Below are positions 33,707 to 42,794 of a stretch of DNA of 64,000 nucleotides, in pieces. Location of the stretch: the NCBI GenBank assembly GCA_964418425.1, contig CAYQLT010000010.1:1-64000 (forward strand), written 5' to 3'. The position numbers and the translations under genes are program-made. The DNA comes from CAYQLT01 sp964418425. GTDB taxonomy: Bacteria > Bacillota > Limnochordia > Limnochordales > Geochordaceae. The notes under the pieces are model-generated. The model ran no database searches. It had not been told where the DNA came from and saw nothing but the letters and a program-made list of their open reading frames with translations. Numbering within the stretch: the first letter of the stretch is position 1; each line of letters begins with the position of its first letter.

Positions 33707-34332
33707 GCCCGGGGCGCTGCCGGTTCCGGTCCGCGGGTCGCGACCTTCCCGAACGGGGCCGCTCGGCCCTCCCGGACGGGGCCGCTGAGGGCCCGACGGA
33801 CGCTTTCGGGACTGCTCCCATTGTTCCCACNNNNNNNNNNNNNNNNNNNNNNNNNNNNNNNNNNNNNNNNNNNNNNNNNNNNNNNNNNNNNNNNNNNNNN
33901 NNNNNNNNNNNNNNNNNNNNNNNNNNNNNNACGGGGCCGCTGAGGGCCCGACGGACGCTTTCGGGACTGCTCCCATTGTTCCCACAGCTGCTGCAGCTGG
34001 CGCATATCCTCCCGATCCAGATCCGAGACGCCGGCCCGGCTCTCCACGTGATGGCGCAGCTCATGGCGAAGGGTCTCCCACAGCTCCTCTTCCCACACCC
34101 GGGCCGGCTCACCGGCGAACAGGCGGCGAAACGAGCCGTAGTAGATGACGATGAAAGAACCCAGGAAGTCATCCGTGACGTACTCGCCCAGAAGGTAAAC
34201 CCCCGGGGGGTCGCCCCGCCGGCGCCGGGCCCGCTCCTGCACGACCACTCCGCCGCTCAGGCCCTCCAAAAGCGGCGGCGGAACCTCGTCCACCATCTCG
34301 TCCAGCCGGCGGGTGAACGTGTCGATGTCCAT
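33689..34332 (-). CDS. Zincin-like metallopeptidase family protein, interrupted by an artificial gap
   Basis: With the 155 artificial bases removed it encodes 162 residues. It starts MDIDTFTRRLDEMVDEVP, has a strand segment FLGSFIVIYYGSFRRLF, and an HExxH zinc motif in LRHELRHHVESRAGV (about residues 87-101). It belongs to the small family of predicted metallopeptidases (COG3824 type) often found in Gram-positives; its substrate is unknown. The tail after residue 120 is Arg/Pro/Gly-rich and probably disordered. The ATG at 34332 follows CAGGAG. It is divergent from the ClC gene. Confidence 0.8.
33776..33985. repeat. Artificial gap: identical 55-bp flanks (33776-33830 and 33931-33985)
   Basis: Exact 55-base duplication around 100 Ns inside the C-terminal tail of the zincin-like gene. 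Collapsing it gives a continuous frame ending at 33689. Confidence 0.9.
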
Positions 34333-34559
34333 GGCGACTCCTGAATCACCAGGTTGCTCGTTCGCCAGTCCGGGCCGCGCGCCCTGCGGCCGCTGCGGTG
34401 GGGCGGGACTTGCGCCCGAGCACAGCCGCCTCGGGTCGCTTGAGCCGCGCCCCCTCTGGCGCCCGCGTGGCTCCCGGCGTAAAGTAATAGGCTGGGCTTC
34501 GGGAGGCGGGCGCATCCGGAGCCCCCAGGCCGTCCTGGAAGGGTGCATGCGGACAGCTC

Positions 34560-36740
34560 ATGACCCAATCCACAGGGACGTCGGGTGATGCGCAAAGGCC
34601 CAAGGATCAGCCGGGAGGGCGTCGCCTTTGGCTGCACTGGCAGCCGGGACGGGGCTGGTCCACGGTCTTCGGGCCCCGGGGAGAGCCCATCATCCTGGTC
34701 TTGCTGGCCATCGGGGTGGGCGTCATCGGCGGGCTGGGGGCCATTGTCTTTCGGTGGATGATCCGGTTTTTCGTGTCGGTCTTTACCGCCCCATCGGCCC
34801 TGATGGCGGGTGGCGGATCGGGGGCAGGCCTGCAGCTTCTTCGGGTCGCCTTCGCGCTGGTTTCTCCGGCGGTCGGGATCTTGGGGGTCGGCGCCATCGC
34901 CCGCTACCTCGCTCCGGAGGTGAAGGGCCACGGGGTACCCCAGATCCTGGAGGCCCTCACCCTGCGGGGCGGGCGCATCCATCCCCGGGTGGCCGCGCTG
35001 GGGATCGTCTCGCCGGCGGTGACCATCGGAAGCGGAGGCTCCGTGGGCCAGGAAGGCCCCATCGCCCTCATCGGCGCATCGTTTGGTTCGGCGGTCGGCC
35101 AGCTTTTGCGGCTTCCTGACAAGTACGTGGCGGTGCTTCTGGCCTGTGGGGCTGCCGCGGGGATCGCGGCCACCTTCAACGCCCCCATCGCAGGCGCCTT
35201 CTTCGGCCTGGAGGTGGTTCTGGGAAGCTACGCGATGGGTGCGGTGGTGCCCGTGCTGGTGGCGGCTGTCACCGGTGACTCCACGTTCACCACCCTGATG
35301 GGACATGAGCGGGTGCTTTCCGTCCCATCGTACGTGCTCATCCACCCGGCCCGCCTCTTGCCGGTGTTGACGCTGGGCCTGGTGGCCGGGCTGGCGGGTC
35401 TCGCCTACACCCGGGGGTTGCAGCGCGTCGAGCAGTGGCACGAGCGGTGGCGGGTGCCGTTTGGGGTCAAGGCGATCGTGGGTGGGCTGGCCGTCGGCGC
35501 GGTGGGGCTCGTCTTCCCGCAGGTGCAGCGCGTCGGCTACGAGACGATGGAGCAGGCGGTTCGGGGCGAGCTGCCCCTTTCTCTCATGGCCGCCTTGCTG
35601 GTGGCCAAGTATGTGGCGACGCTCACCACCATCGGCGCAGGGGGTTCCGGCGGCGTCTTCGCTCCCTCCCTCTACCTCGGGACCATGCTGGGCGGGGTGT
35701 TCGGGGAGCTGCTGGAAAGGTGGGTGCCGGGCGCTTTCCTTGAGGGTGCGCCGTACACGATGGTGGGGATGGGCGCCATATTCGCGGCCTCGGCCCAGGC
35801 CCCGTTGACCGCCATCACCATCATCCTGGAGATGACCGGAGACTGGGGGCTGAGCCTGGGGGTCATGGGGGCCTGCGCGATCAGCTACTTCGTGCACGGC
35901 TCCCTGAGCCGGGACTCCATGTACACGGTGCGGCTCAGCCAGCGGGGCATCACCATCGTCCGGGGAAGCGAGGTGCGGCCGACGGAGCGGATCACGGTGG
36001 CCAGCGCCATGGCCCCGGTGGCGGGGGTCATCGGGAGCAGCGAGCCTGTGGAGGCCGCCTACCGGCGGCTCATCCAGGAGGATCACGAACCCCTGCTGGT
36101 GGTGGACGCCGACGGGCGTCTGGTGGGGGTGGTCTCCCTGTCGGACCTGCGCAGCCTGCCCGCCGGGGTCTCCGCCCGCACACCCGTCGGGGCGGTGGCG
36201 AAGACCAGCGTGGTGACGGTCTACCCCGACGACACCCTGGAGCGGGCCATGCGACGTTTTGCCGTCTACGACTTCGCCATGCTCCCCGTGGTCGCCCGGG
36301 ACGACCCCCGTCGCCTGGTGGGGCGGCTGCGGCGGGGGGATGTCCTCAAGGCGTACCACGCATGCACCCTGCACACGCTGGAGACGTCGGTACGCATCGA
36401 CTTTCTGCGGGAGGCTCACGGGGACGAAGGGGCCTTCCGGGAGGCGGTGGTGCTGGAGGGGTCGCCCGCCTCGGGGCGCCGGCTGGCCGACATCCCCCTG
36501 CCGCCCGAGTGTGTGGTGGTGACGGTGCGCCGGGGCGGCCAGACCCTGGTGCCCCACGGGCAGACGGAGCTGTACCCCGGCGACCGGGTGCTCATCTTCG
36601 CGGTTCCGGCGGAGCGGGCGGATGCGGTGGCGCGCTGGCTGGCCGGCGAGCGGGCAGGCGCGGGCGCTTCCCGGGGTTCCCGGGTCCCCGCAAGCCCGGG
36701 CGGGGCAGGCCTCACTACCGCCGCTCCAAGGGAGGGTTAG
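34560..36740 (+). CDS. ClC-family chloride channel/transporter with CBS pair and TrkA-C-like domain
   Basis: The 726-residue protein has a ClC membrane domain (about 40-450) with GHGVPQI, GSGGSVGQEGP (gating glutamate present), the APIAGAFFGLEVV helix and GAGGSGGVFAPSL. Two CBS domains follow (about 465-610), then a TrkA-C/RCK-C-like regulatory domain (about 625-705: RLADIPLPPECVVVTVRRGG...YPGDRVLIFAVP). At the position of the proton glutamate of E. coli ClC (the second Glu of IIEEM) there is Val, a substitution found in channel-type members, so coupling to protons is uncertain. The start is ATG 34560 with no strong ribosome-binding site. It stands alone. Confidence 0.88.
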   Translation: MTQSTGTSGDAQRPKDQPGGRRLWLHWQPGRGWSTVFGPRGEPIILVLLAIGVGVIGGLGAIVFRWMIRFFVSVFTAPSALMAGGGSGAGLQLLRVAFALVSPAVGILGVGAIARYLAPEVKGHGVPQILEALTLRGGRIHPRVAALGIVSPAVTIGSGGSVGQEGPIALIGASFGSAVGQLLRLPDKYVAVLLACGAAAGIAATFNAPIAGAFFGLEVVLGSYAMGAVVPVLVAAVTGDSTFTTLMGHERVLSVPSYVLIHPARLLPVLTLGLVAGLAGLAYTRGLQRVEQWHERWRVPFGVKAIVGGLAVGAVGLVFPQVQRVGYETMEQAVRGELPLSLMAALLVAKYVATLTTIGAGGSGGVFAPSLYLGTMLGGVFGELLERWVPGAFLEGAPYTMVGMGAIFAASAQAPLTAITIILEMTGDWGLSLGVMGACAISYFVHGSLSRDSMYTVRLSQRGITIVRGSEVRPTERITVASAMAPVAGVIGSSEPVEAAYRRLIQEDHEPLLVVDADGRLVGVVSLSDLRSLPAGVSARTPVGAVAKTSVVTVYPDDTLERAMRRFAVYDFAMLPVVARDDPRRLVGRLRRGDVLKAYHACTLHTLETSVRIDFLREAHGDEGAFREAVVLEGSPASGRRLADIPLPPECVVVTVRRGGQTLVPHGQTELYPGDRVLIFAVPAERADAVARWLAGERAGAGASRGSRVPASPGGAGLTTAAPREG

Positions 36741-36813
36741 ATCGCAGGCGGCACCCCGGCTTGTCGGCCCCGGAGGGCTTGCGGCCCTGCGGGTGGCATC
36801 CCGGGCCGCATGC

Positions 36814-38049
36814 TCACGCCGGCCGCCGTGCCCGGCCGCCGGGCTGCGGGCTTGCCAAAAGGTCGCGAAGCGCTTGCTGGTAGGGGAAGCTTCCGGGCTC
36901 GTAGGCGCAGCTCGGCTCCTCGGCCAGGGGGTCCCCCCAGAAGCCGAAGGCGCGCGAGCGTGACCCTCCGCAGACCGAGCGAAACTCGCAGCGCCCGCAG
37001 CGGCCGCCCAGCCGGTCCGGATCCCGCAGGGCCACAAAGAGCGGGGACAGGCGGTAGATCTCAGCCAGATGCCTCTCCCGCACGTTGCCCGCCGAAAGAG
37101 GCAGAAAGCCGCTGGGATGCACCGTCCCCACGTGGGAGATGAAGACGAACCCGTGGCCGGCGTTGACGGAGAGGGGGGTTCGGCGAACGGGGAGCGGGGC
37201 GTCGAAGTCCACCTCGGGCGCCAGCTGCTCCAGGCGGGCACGCAGCGTCCGGTAGGTCTCCCCCAGGCCCAGCACCGAAGCGGCCGGAATGCCCAGATCC
37301 TCCAGGATCCGGCGCTGGAGGACCACCCGGCGGAAATGGTGCGCCTCGGTGGTCTTCAGCGAAACCAGCTTGTCGGCGTCGTACAGGAAGTTGAGGACGT
37401 CCTCGAACTGCTGCGGGGTCAGCTGCGCCAGCTGGCGGCCCCGCCCTGTGGGCACGAGAAAGAAGACGCTCCAGGTCATGGCGCCCAGCTCGCGCACCAT
37501 CCGCAGGATTTCGGGGAGGTCGTCGAGGTTATGGGGTGTGACCGTGGTGTTGACCTGCACCTTAAACCCCAGCTGGCGCGCCGTTCGCCAGGCGTCCACG
37601 GTCCACCCGAACACCCCCTCCACCCCCCGGAAGCCGTCGTGCACGGCCGCGCGGGAGCCGTCCACGCTGAGCGACAGCGCCACCGCGCCCGCCTCCCGCA
37701 GCCGCCGCAGGTTGGCCTCGGTCAGGGCCGGCGTGCCCGAGGGGGAGACGGATACGGGAAGGCCCAGCTCGGCGCCCCGGCGCACCAGTTCGAAGAGATC
37801 CGGGCGCTTGAATGGGTCGCCGCCGGTCATGACGAAAAGAGGGGGCGGGGGCCCGAAGGAGGCAACCTGTTCCATGAGCCGGATACCCTCGTCGGTGGAC
37901 AGCTCCCGGGGATCCCGGTGAGGGATGGCCTCGGCCCGGCAGTGGCGGCAGGCCAGGTCGCACGCCCGGGTGACCTCCCAGATGACGATGAACGGTCGGG
38001 AGTGCAGGTCATAACGGGCGTGCCGGATGGGCTGCTGGCGTTCGTGCAC
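36814..38049 (-). CDS. Radical SAM/SPASM protein (TIGR04053-like)
   Basis: The 411-residue protein has the radical SAM motif CDLACRHC (CxxxCxxC, about residues 30-37), the MTGGDPFKRPD loop, and a C-terminal SPASM-type cysteine region (CGRCEFRSVCGGSRSRA followed by CAYEP). It resembles the TIGR04053 family; relatives act in heme d1/heme biosynthesis or peptide modification. No precursor peptide gene is seen next to it. The start is ATG 38049. It is divergent from the epimerase gene, with 116 bases between them. The substrate is unknown. Confidence 0.83.
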   Translation of the reverse strand: MHERQQPIRHARYDLHSRPFIVIWEVTRACDLACRHCRAEAIPHRDPRELSTDEGIRLMEQVASFGPPPPLFVMTGGDPFKRPDLFELVRRGAELGLPVSVSPSGTPALTEANLRRLREAGAVALSLSVDGSRAAVHDGFRGVEGVFGWTVDAWRTARQLGFKVQVNTTVTPHNLDDLPEILRMVRELGAMTWSVFFLVPTGRGRQLAQLTPQQFEDVLNFLYDADKLVSLKTTEAHHFRRVVLQRRILEDLGIPAASVLGLGETYRTLRARLEQLAPEVDFDAPLPVRRTPLSVNAGHGFVFISHVGTVHPSGFLPLSAGNVRERHLAEIYRLSPLFVALRDPDRLGGRCGRCEFRSVCGGSRSRAFGFWGDPLAEEPSCAYEPGSFPYQQALRDLLASPQPGGRARRPA

Positions 38050-38165
38050 GGCCTTTCGCTCCCCCGCCGGACAGGATGGGACGGCTCTCTGTTCCCATTA
38101 TCCCCGCAGCCGACCCCCACCGGACGTGACGGAGGTCACAACCTGCGGACGGGAGGGCGCTGGCG

Positions 38166-39179
38166 ATGCGGGTGATGGTGACCGGGGCCACGGGTTTTCT
38201 GGGTCGGCACCTGACCCGGGCCCTGGTGGAGGCAGGTCACCAGGTGACGGTGGTGCGCCGGCCCGGCTCCCGAACGGATCACCTGGAGGCCCTTGGGGTT
38301 CGCCAGGTGATCGCCGACCTCGCGGAGCCGGATGCGCTGCGAGGGTGCATGGAGGGCATGGAGGTGGTCTTCCACGTGGCCGGCGACCTCTCGTGGTGGC
38401 GTGGCCACCGCGCCCGCCAGTGGGCCGTCAACGTGGAGGGCACCCGCCGGGTGGTCGTCGAGGCCCTGCGGGCCGGGGTGCGCCGGCTGGTCTACACCAG
38501 CTCTGTGGCCGCTGTCGGCTTCCCCGAAAGCGGGACGGTGGCCGACGAGACCTTTCCCTTCAACGGGTACCGGCTGGGCATCCAGTACGCCATCTCCAAG
38601 TGGGAAGGCGAGCAGAGGGTTCAGGAGGGCGTCCGGCGGGGCCTGGACGCGGTCATCGTCAACCCGGCCACCGTCCTCGGGGACGACGCCCCCCGCCCGG
38701 GCTCCCTGGTGGAACGGGTGCTGCGCGGGCGCATGCCCGCCTGGGCCGATGGCGGAACCACCTTCTGCCACATCGACGACGTGGTGGCGGGCCACCTGGC
38801 GGCCGCCGAGCGGGGCCGAACCGGCGAGCGCTACATCCTCGGGGGACGCCATGCCACCTACCGCCAGCTCATCGAGGCCCTGGCGCAGGCGGCCGGTGTG
38901 GCGCCCCCCAGGCGACGGGTGCCGACCTGGGCCGTGCGGGTTGGCGCCTGGGCCTTGGAGACGGCCGCGCGGCTTCACGGCCGGGAGCCTCCCCTCACCC
39001 GCGACCACGCCCGGCTGGCCGGCCGGGAGCTGTATTACAGTTCGGACAAGGCGTGCCGGGAGCTGGGCTATGCGGTCTGTTCCCTGGAACGCATGGTCGA
39101 AGATGCCGTGCGGCGATGGCGTGACCGGGCCTGCCGGGCGTCCGAGCGGGGCGCCGAACCCCCCGGTCGGGCCCTGTGA
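38166..39179 (+). CDS. NAD(P)-dependent epimerase/dehydratase (extended SDR)
   Basis: The 337-residue extended short-chain dehydrogenase has the dinucleotide loop VTGATGFLGRHL (5-16), VFHVAGDLSWW, the catalytic YAISK (Tyr-x3-Lys, about 143-147) and a C-terminal substrate region. It resembles dihydroflavonol-4-reductase-like and hopanoid-associated sugar epimerase proteins. The product cannot be deduced from its neighbours. ATG 38166 follows GGGAGGGCGCTGGCG. It lies 41 bases before the acetoacetyl-CoA synthetase gene on the same strand. Confidence 0.85.
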   Translation: MRVMVTGATGFLGRHLTRALVEAGHQVTVVRRPGSRTDHLEALGVRQVIADLAEPDALRGCMEGMEVVFHVAGDLSWWRGHRARQWAVNVEGTRRVVVEALRAGVRRLVYTSSVAAVGFPESGTVADETFPFNGYRLGIQYAISKWEGEQRVQEGVRRGLDAVIVNPATVLGDDAPRPGSLVERVLRGRMPAWADGGTTFCHIDDVVAGHLAAAERGRTGERYILGGRHATYRQLIEALAQAAGVAPPRRRVPTWAVRVGAWALETAARLHGREPPLTRDHARLAGRELYYSSDKACRELGYAVCSLERMVEDAVRRWRDRACRASERGAEPPGRAL

Positions 39180-39220
39180 GGGGGTCGGGCGCCGATGCCG
39201 GAGGAGAAGGAGGGGCAAGC

Positions 39221-41215
39221 ATGGGAGATGCCCGAAGCGTTGCCGAAGGAACCCTTCTCTGGGAGCCCTCGCAGCGGGACCGGGAGCGTTCCAACATGGC
39301 CCGTTACCTGCGCTGGCTGAAGCAGAGCCGGGGGCTGGAGTTCGGTTCCTACGATGCTTTGTGGCAGTGGTCGGTGACGGACCTGGAGGGCTTCTGGGGC
39401 TCCGTCTGGGAGTTCTTCGGGGTTCGAGCCCGCCGCCCCTACAGCCGGGTGCTGGCCGAGCGGCGCATGCCGGGGGCGCGGTGGTTCGAGGGGGCGCTTC
39501 TCAACTACGCGGAGCACGCGCTGTGGCGGCGCGACGGGCACCCGGCCCTGGTGTTCGCTTCCGAGCAGGGGTCTTTGGTGGAGATCAGCTACGGGGAGCT
39601 CTACCGGCAGGTGGCGGCGGCGGCTCGAGGGCTCCGGGCGCTGGGGGTGCGGCGGGGTGACCGGGTCGTGGCCTATATGCCCAACATCCCCCAGACCGTG
39701 GTGGCTTTCCTGGCCACGGCCAGCCTGGGGGCGATATGGTCCAGCTGTGCCCCGGAGTTCGGGGTGCGCAGCGTGGTGGATCGCTTCTTGCAGATCGAGC
39801 CGGCCGTGCTGCTGGCGGTGGACGGTTACCGCTACAACGGCCGACCGTACGACCGCAGGGAGGTGCTGGCCGAGATCCGCCGCCAGCTCCCCTCCCTGAA
39901 GGCGACCGTGCTGGTGCCCTACCTCCATCCGGACGCCGGCCTGCAGGGGGTGCCGGGCGCCCGGCTGTGGGACGAGGTGGTCTCGCAGGGCGCGGATGCC
40001 ATCGACTTCGAGCCGGTTCCCTTCGACCACCCGCTGTGGGTGCTCTACTCGTCGGGCACCACGGGGCTGCCCAAGGCCATCGTGCACGGCCACGGGGGCA
40101 TCCTCCTGGAACATCTGAAGGCCGCCTCGCTGCACCTGGACCTGACCCCGGACGACCGCTTCTTCTGGTTTACGACCACGGGGTGGATGATGTGGAATTT
40201 CCTGATTGGCGGCCTTCTGTTGGGCTTGACCGTGCTGCTTTACGATGGCAGCCCGGCGTACCCGGACCTGAACGCCCTGTGGCGCTTTGCCGAACAGACC
40301 GGCATGACCTACTTCGGCACCAGCGCGCCGTACCTTCTCACCTGCATGAAGGAGGGGTTGGAACCGGGGCGTCGCTTCGACCTGGGCCGCCTGCGCGCGG
40401 TGGGCTCGACGGGCGCACCTCTGACTCCCGAGGGGTTCCGGTGGGTCTACGAGCACGTCAAGGAGGACCTGCTCCTGGGGTCCATCAGCGGGGGCACGGA
40501 CCTGTGCACGGCCTTCGTCGGCTCTTGCCCCCTGCTGCCGGTGCGGGCGGGGGAGATCCAGTGCCGCATGCTGGGGGCGCGGGTGGAGGCGTTTGACGAG
40601 GCGGGCCGTTCCCTCACGGGGGAGGTGGGGGAGCTGGTCATCACCGAGCCCATGCCCTCCATGCCCCTTTTCTTCTGGAACGACCCGGACGGGCGGCGCC
40701 TGCAGGAAAGCTACTTCTCCATGTACCCGGGCGTGTGGCGGCACGGGGACTGGATCAAGATCACGGAGCGGGGCAGCTGCGTCATCTACGGCCGTTCCGA
40801 CTCCACCCTCAACCGGGGCGGCGTGCGGATGGGCACCAGCGAGTTTTACCGGGTGGTGGAGGAGCTTCCGGAGGTGGCCGACAGCCTGGTGGTGGACACG
40901 GGCCGGCTGGGGGAGGAAGGAAGGCTTTTCCTGTTCGTGGTCCTGCGGGCAGGAGCCTCGCTGGACGAGGGCCTGCGGGCCCGGATCCGTGAGCGGCTGC
41001 GGCGGGAGCTGTCGCCTCGCCACGTCCCCGACGAGATCTACGCCATTGCCGAGGTGCCCCGCACCCTCAACGGCAAGAAGATGGAGGTGCCCGTGAAGCG
41101 GATCCTCAGCGGGACGCCGGTGGAGAAGGCGGTCAGCCGGGACGCCATGAGCAACCCACAGGCCCTGAATTTCTTCGTGGAGCTGGCCCAAAAGCTGGCA
41201 AGCCCCGCCCCATAG
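39221..41215 (+). CDS. Acetoacetate-CoA ligase
   Basis: The 664-residue adenylate-forming enzyme has the AMP-binding P loop YSSGTTGLPKAIVHGHGG. It shows the acetoacetyl-CoA synthetase pattern: N-terminal LWEPSQRDRERSNMARYLRWL, FYDGSPAYPD-like segment, SISGGTDLCTAFVG, and the C-terminal lysine motif RTLNGKKMEVPVKRIL. It activates acetoacetate, linking ketone-body or PHB turnover and butanoate metabolism to CoA thioesters. The start is ATG 39221 after GAGAAGGAGGGG; upstream in-frame codons overlap the epimerase end. It is cytosolic. Confidence 0.9.
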   Translation: MGDARSVAEGTLLWEPSQRDRERSNMARYLRWLKQSRGLEFGSYDALWQWSVTDLEGFWGSVWEFFGVRARRPYSRVLAERRMPGARWFEGALLNYAEHALWRRDGHPALVFASEQGSLVEISYGELYRQVAAAARGLRALGVRRGDRVVAYMPNIPQTVVAFLATASLGAIWSSCAPEFGVRSVVDRFLQIEPAVLLAVDGYRYNGRPYDRREVLAEIRRQLPSLKATVLVPYLHPDAGLQGVPGARLWDEVVSQGADAIDFEPVPFDHPLWVLYSSGTTGLPKAIVHGHGGILLEHLKAASLHLDLTPDDRFFWFTTTGWMMWNFLIGGLLLGLTVLLYDGSPAYPDLNALWRFAEQTGMTYFGTSAPYLLTCMKEGLEPGRRFDLGRLRAVGSTGAPLTPEGFRWVYEHVKEDLLLGSISGGTDLCTAFVGSCPLLPVRAGEIQCRMLGARVEAFDEAGRSLTGEVGELVITEPMPSMPLFFWNDPDGRRLQESYFSMYPGVWRHGDWIKITERGSCVIYGRSDSTLNRGGVRMGTSEFYRVVEELPEVADSLVVDTGRLGEEGRLFLFVVLRAGASLDEGLRARIRERLRRELSPRHVPDEIYAIAEVPRTLNGKKMEVPVKRILSGTPVEKAVSRDAMSNPQALNFFVELAQKLASPAP

Positions 41216-41219
41216 CCGG

Positions 41220-41513
41220 TCAGGAGCGCCCCAGCGCCGCTTTTCCCAGCCCGTAGATGCCGCTGGCCGCAGCCCCCAGTTGAAGCCCCTGGACGAGTGC
41301 CTGCCGAAGCGCACCCGAAGGGAGCTCGCCGGCGGAGGGGCCGGCGAAGAGGTAGGCGTTGAGGGCGTTCAAGGCGGCGCTGAGGGCCAGCACGCTGACG
41401 GGCACCACCACCTGCTTGACGAGATGGGGGCTTGCGCCCAGGCGGGCGGCTGCCTCCTTGATCAGTTCCGTGAGCACGATGACCAGGCCGATGACCACCG
41501 CGGCATCGAGCAC
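41220..41513 (-). CDS. Small two-helix membrane protein (holin-like)
   Basis: The 97-residue protein has one hydrophobic helix at about 3-22 and another at about 33-58, then a glycine/alanine-rich amphipathic end. Size, an N-terminal helix followed by an amphipathic lysine-bearing segment, and the second helix recall phage-type holins. No lysin or phage gene is adjacent, so this is only a resemblance. The start is GTG 41513, eight bases after GGAGGTGA. It is convergent with the acetoacetate-CoA ligase gene, with four bases between stops. Confidence 0.6.
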   Translation of the reverse strand: MLDAAVVIGLVIVLTELIKEAAARLGASPHLVKQVVVPVSVLALSAALNALNAYLFAGPSAGELPSGALRQALVQGLQLGAAASGIYGLGKAALGRS

Positions 41514-41853
41514 GGGTTCTCACCTCCGCCGGAGGGATCGCAGGAGGGGTTCGTGGGGGACAGGCAGAATCCTCCATATCTGTATGAGACTCTCATATGG
41601 CAGGGCGCGCCCCTTGTTTCGTTCCGAGGCCGGCCTGGCCCGTTTCGCAGGCGGGGCGCGCTTTTTGGAGGCCGGCACCGGCCCGGAGGTGCGTGCGGTG
41701 GGTGGCTTGGGCGCCGGGGAGACGGGCGTCTGCTCCGTCGAGGCGGTCGTGGGCGTGCGGGGGCGGGGTTGTGGGCCGGTCGAACCGGCGCTTTCGGACC
41801 TGGCGGAGACCGCCGGCAGTTGGTAAGGTGAAAGGGGAGGCAGGCGAGCCACG
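41514..41853. other. 340-bp region between divergent genes, with one palindrome
   Basis: It lies between the holin-like gene (minus) and the SirB1-like gene (plus). The only clear element is the palindrome at 41583-41597. A minus-strand frame ending at 41520 is Pro/Thr/Ser-rich and shows no conserved pattern. I do not call it a gene. Confidence 0.5.
41583..41597. promoter_or_regulatory. 15-bp palindrome, candidate operator
   Basis: TATGAGA and TCTCATA are perfect 7-bp inverted arms around a single central base. The site is A/T-rich against a 70% GC background and lies in a divergent intergenic region, as expected for a dimeric repressor site. No regulator gene is adjacent. Confidence 0.4.
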
Positions 41854-42780
41854 GTGAACCGTCCTCTCTCGCCCGCGCAGATGCAGGCGCTGGTCAAGCT
41901 CCTGGGCGACCCCGGCGAGCGCACCGTCCGGATGGTTCGGGAGCGGCTGCTGCAGGCCGGGCCGGCGGCCCTTCCGTGGGTGGCGCGGGCGGCCTCCAGC
42001 GAACCGGACCCGGTGGTGCGGGGCCGAGCCCGGCTTTTGTTGGAGGAGATGCGGTTCGCCGAACTCCAGCGTCGCCTGGCACAGCTGGCGAGCCGAAGCG
42101 ACGCGGAGTTCGACCTGGAAGAGGGGCTGTTCGTGGTGGCCCGGGCCCGCTACCCCGAGCTGTCCGAGGAGCCCTATCGCCTGCGGCTGGCGGATATGGC
42201 GAGCGAGCTGGCCCGCCGGCAGATCGCCCGCATGTCCCCGGGGGAGGCCGCCGCGGCGGTCAACCGTTACCTGTTCGTGGAGCAGGCCTTTCGCTCCAAC
42301 GAGGCCCACTATTACGACCCCGACAATGTCTGTATCAACCAGGTGCTGGACCGCCGGATGGGCATCAGCATCTCCCTGGCGGCCCTGTATCTTCTGGTGG
42401 CGCGGCGGGCCGGCTTTTCGGTGCACGGCGTCTCCCTGCCCGGCCGCTTCGTGATCGGCATACCCGCACCTGCACCCCTCTGGGTGGATCCCTCCCGAGG
42501 CGGGCGGGCTCTTTCCCGCCACGACCTGGTGGCCATCGCCCGGGAAGCGGGGCACCAGTTTGACGAGAGCATGCTGGCGCCGGTCAGCGCCCGGGAGATG
42601 GTGGCCCGCATGCTCGCCCACCTCATGCGGGTGTACGCGCTCACCTCCCAGGCGGTTTCGGCGCAGCGGCTGGAGCAGCTGTTGAAGATCGTCAACCGGC
42701 GCGGCGCACCCCCTGACCAGGGCCCGGCCAGCTCGTCCTCGCGCCCCTCGTCGGCCTCTTCGGAGGGGCGACCGGTCTGA
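41854..42780 (+). CDS. SirB1/transglutaminase-like family protein
   Basis: The 308-residue protein has a HEAT-like helical N-terminus (about 10-80). The SirB1 transglutaminase-like core follows (about 100-260), with YLFVEQAFRSNEAHYYDPDNVCINQVLDRRMGI-type sequence (key residues DPDNVCINQVL) and SLPGRFVIGI. In this family the cysteine region often lacks a full catalytic triad and the function is unknown. The start is GTG 41854 after GGGGAGGCAGG. It overlaps no gene; the DUF84 gene begins 14 bases after its stop, so the two are likely co-transcribed. Confidence 0.8.
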   Translation: MNRPLSPAQMQALVKLLGDPGERTVRMVRERLLQAGPAALPWVARAASSEPDPVVRGRARLLLEEMRFAELQRRLAQLASRSDAEFDLEEGLFVVARARYPELSEEPYRLRLADMASELARRQIARMSPGEAAAAVNRYLFVEQAFRSNEAHYYDPDNVCINQVLDRRMGISISLAALYLLVARRAGFSVHGVSLPGRFVIGIPAPAPLWVDPSRGGRALSRHDLVAIAREAGHQFDESMLAPVSAREMVARMLAHLMRVYALTSQAVSAQRLEQLLKIVNRRGAPPDQGPASSSSRPSSASSEGRPV

Positions 42781-42794
42781 CCCCGCAGCCGCTT

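Noticed and set aside
34560..36740. Proton-coupled chloride antiporter
   Set aside because: The residue at the internal proton-glutamate position is Val, so coupling cannot be assumed; recorded as ClC channel/transporter only.
41220..41513. Prophage or lysis module
   Set aside because: Only one small holin-like protein is present, with no lysin, portal, terminase or integrase nearby.
41520..41854. Minus-strand Pro/Thr/Ser-rich frame of about 110 residues upstream of the holin-like gene
   Set aside because: Composition is typical of an antisense frame in GC-rich DNA, and there is no family match or clear start site.
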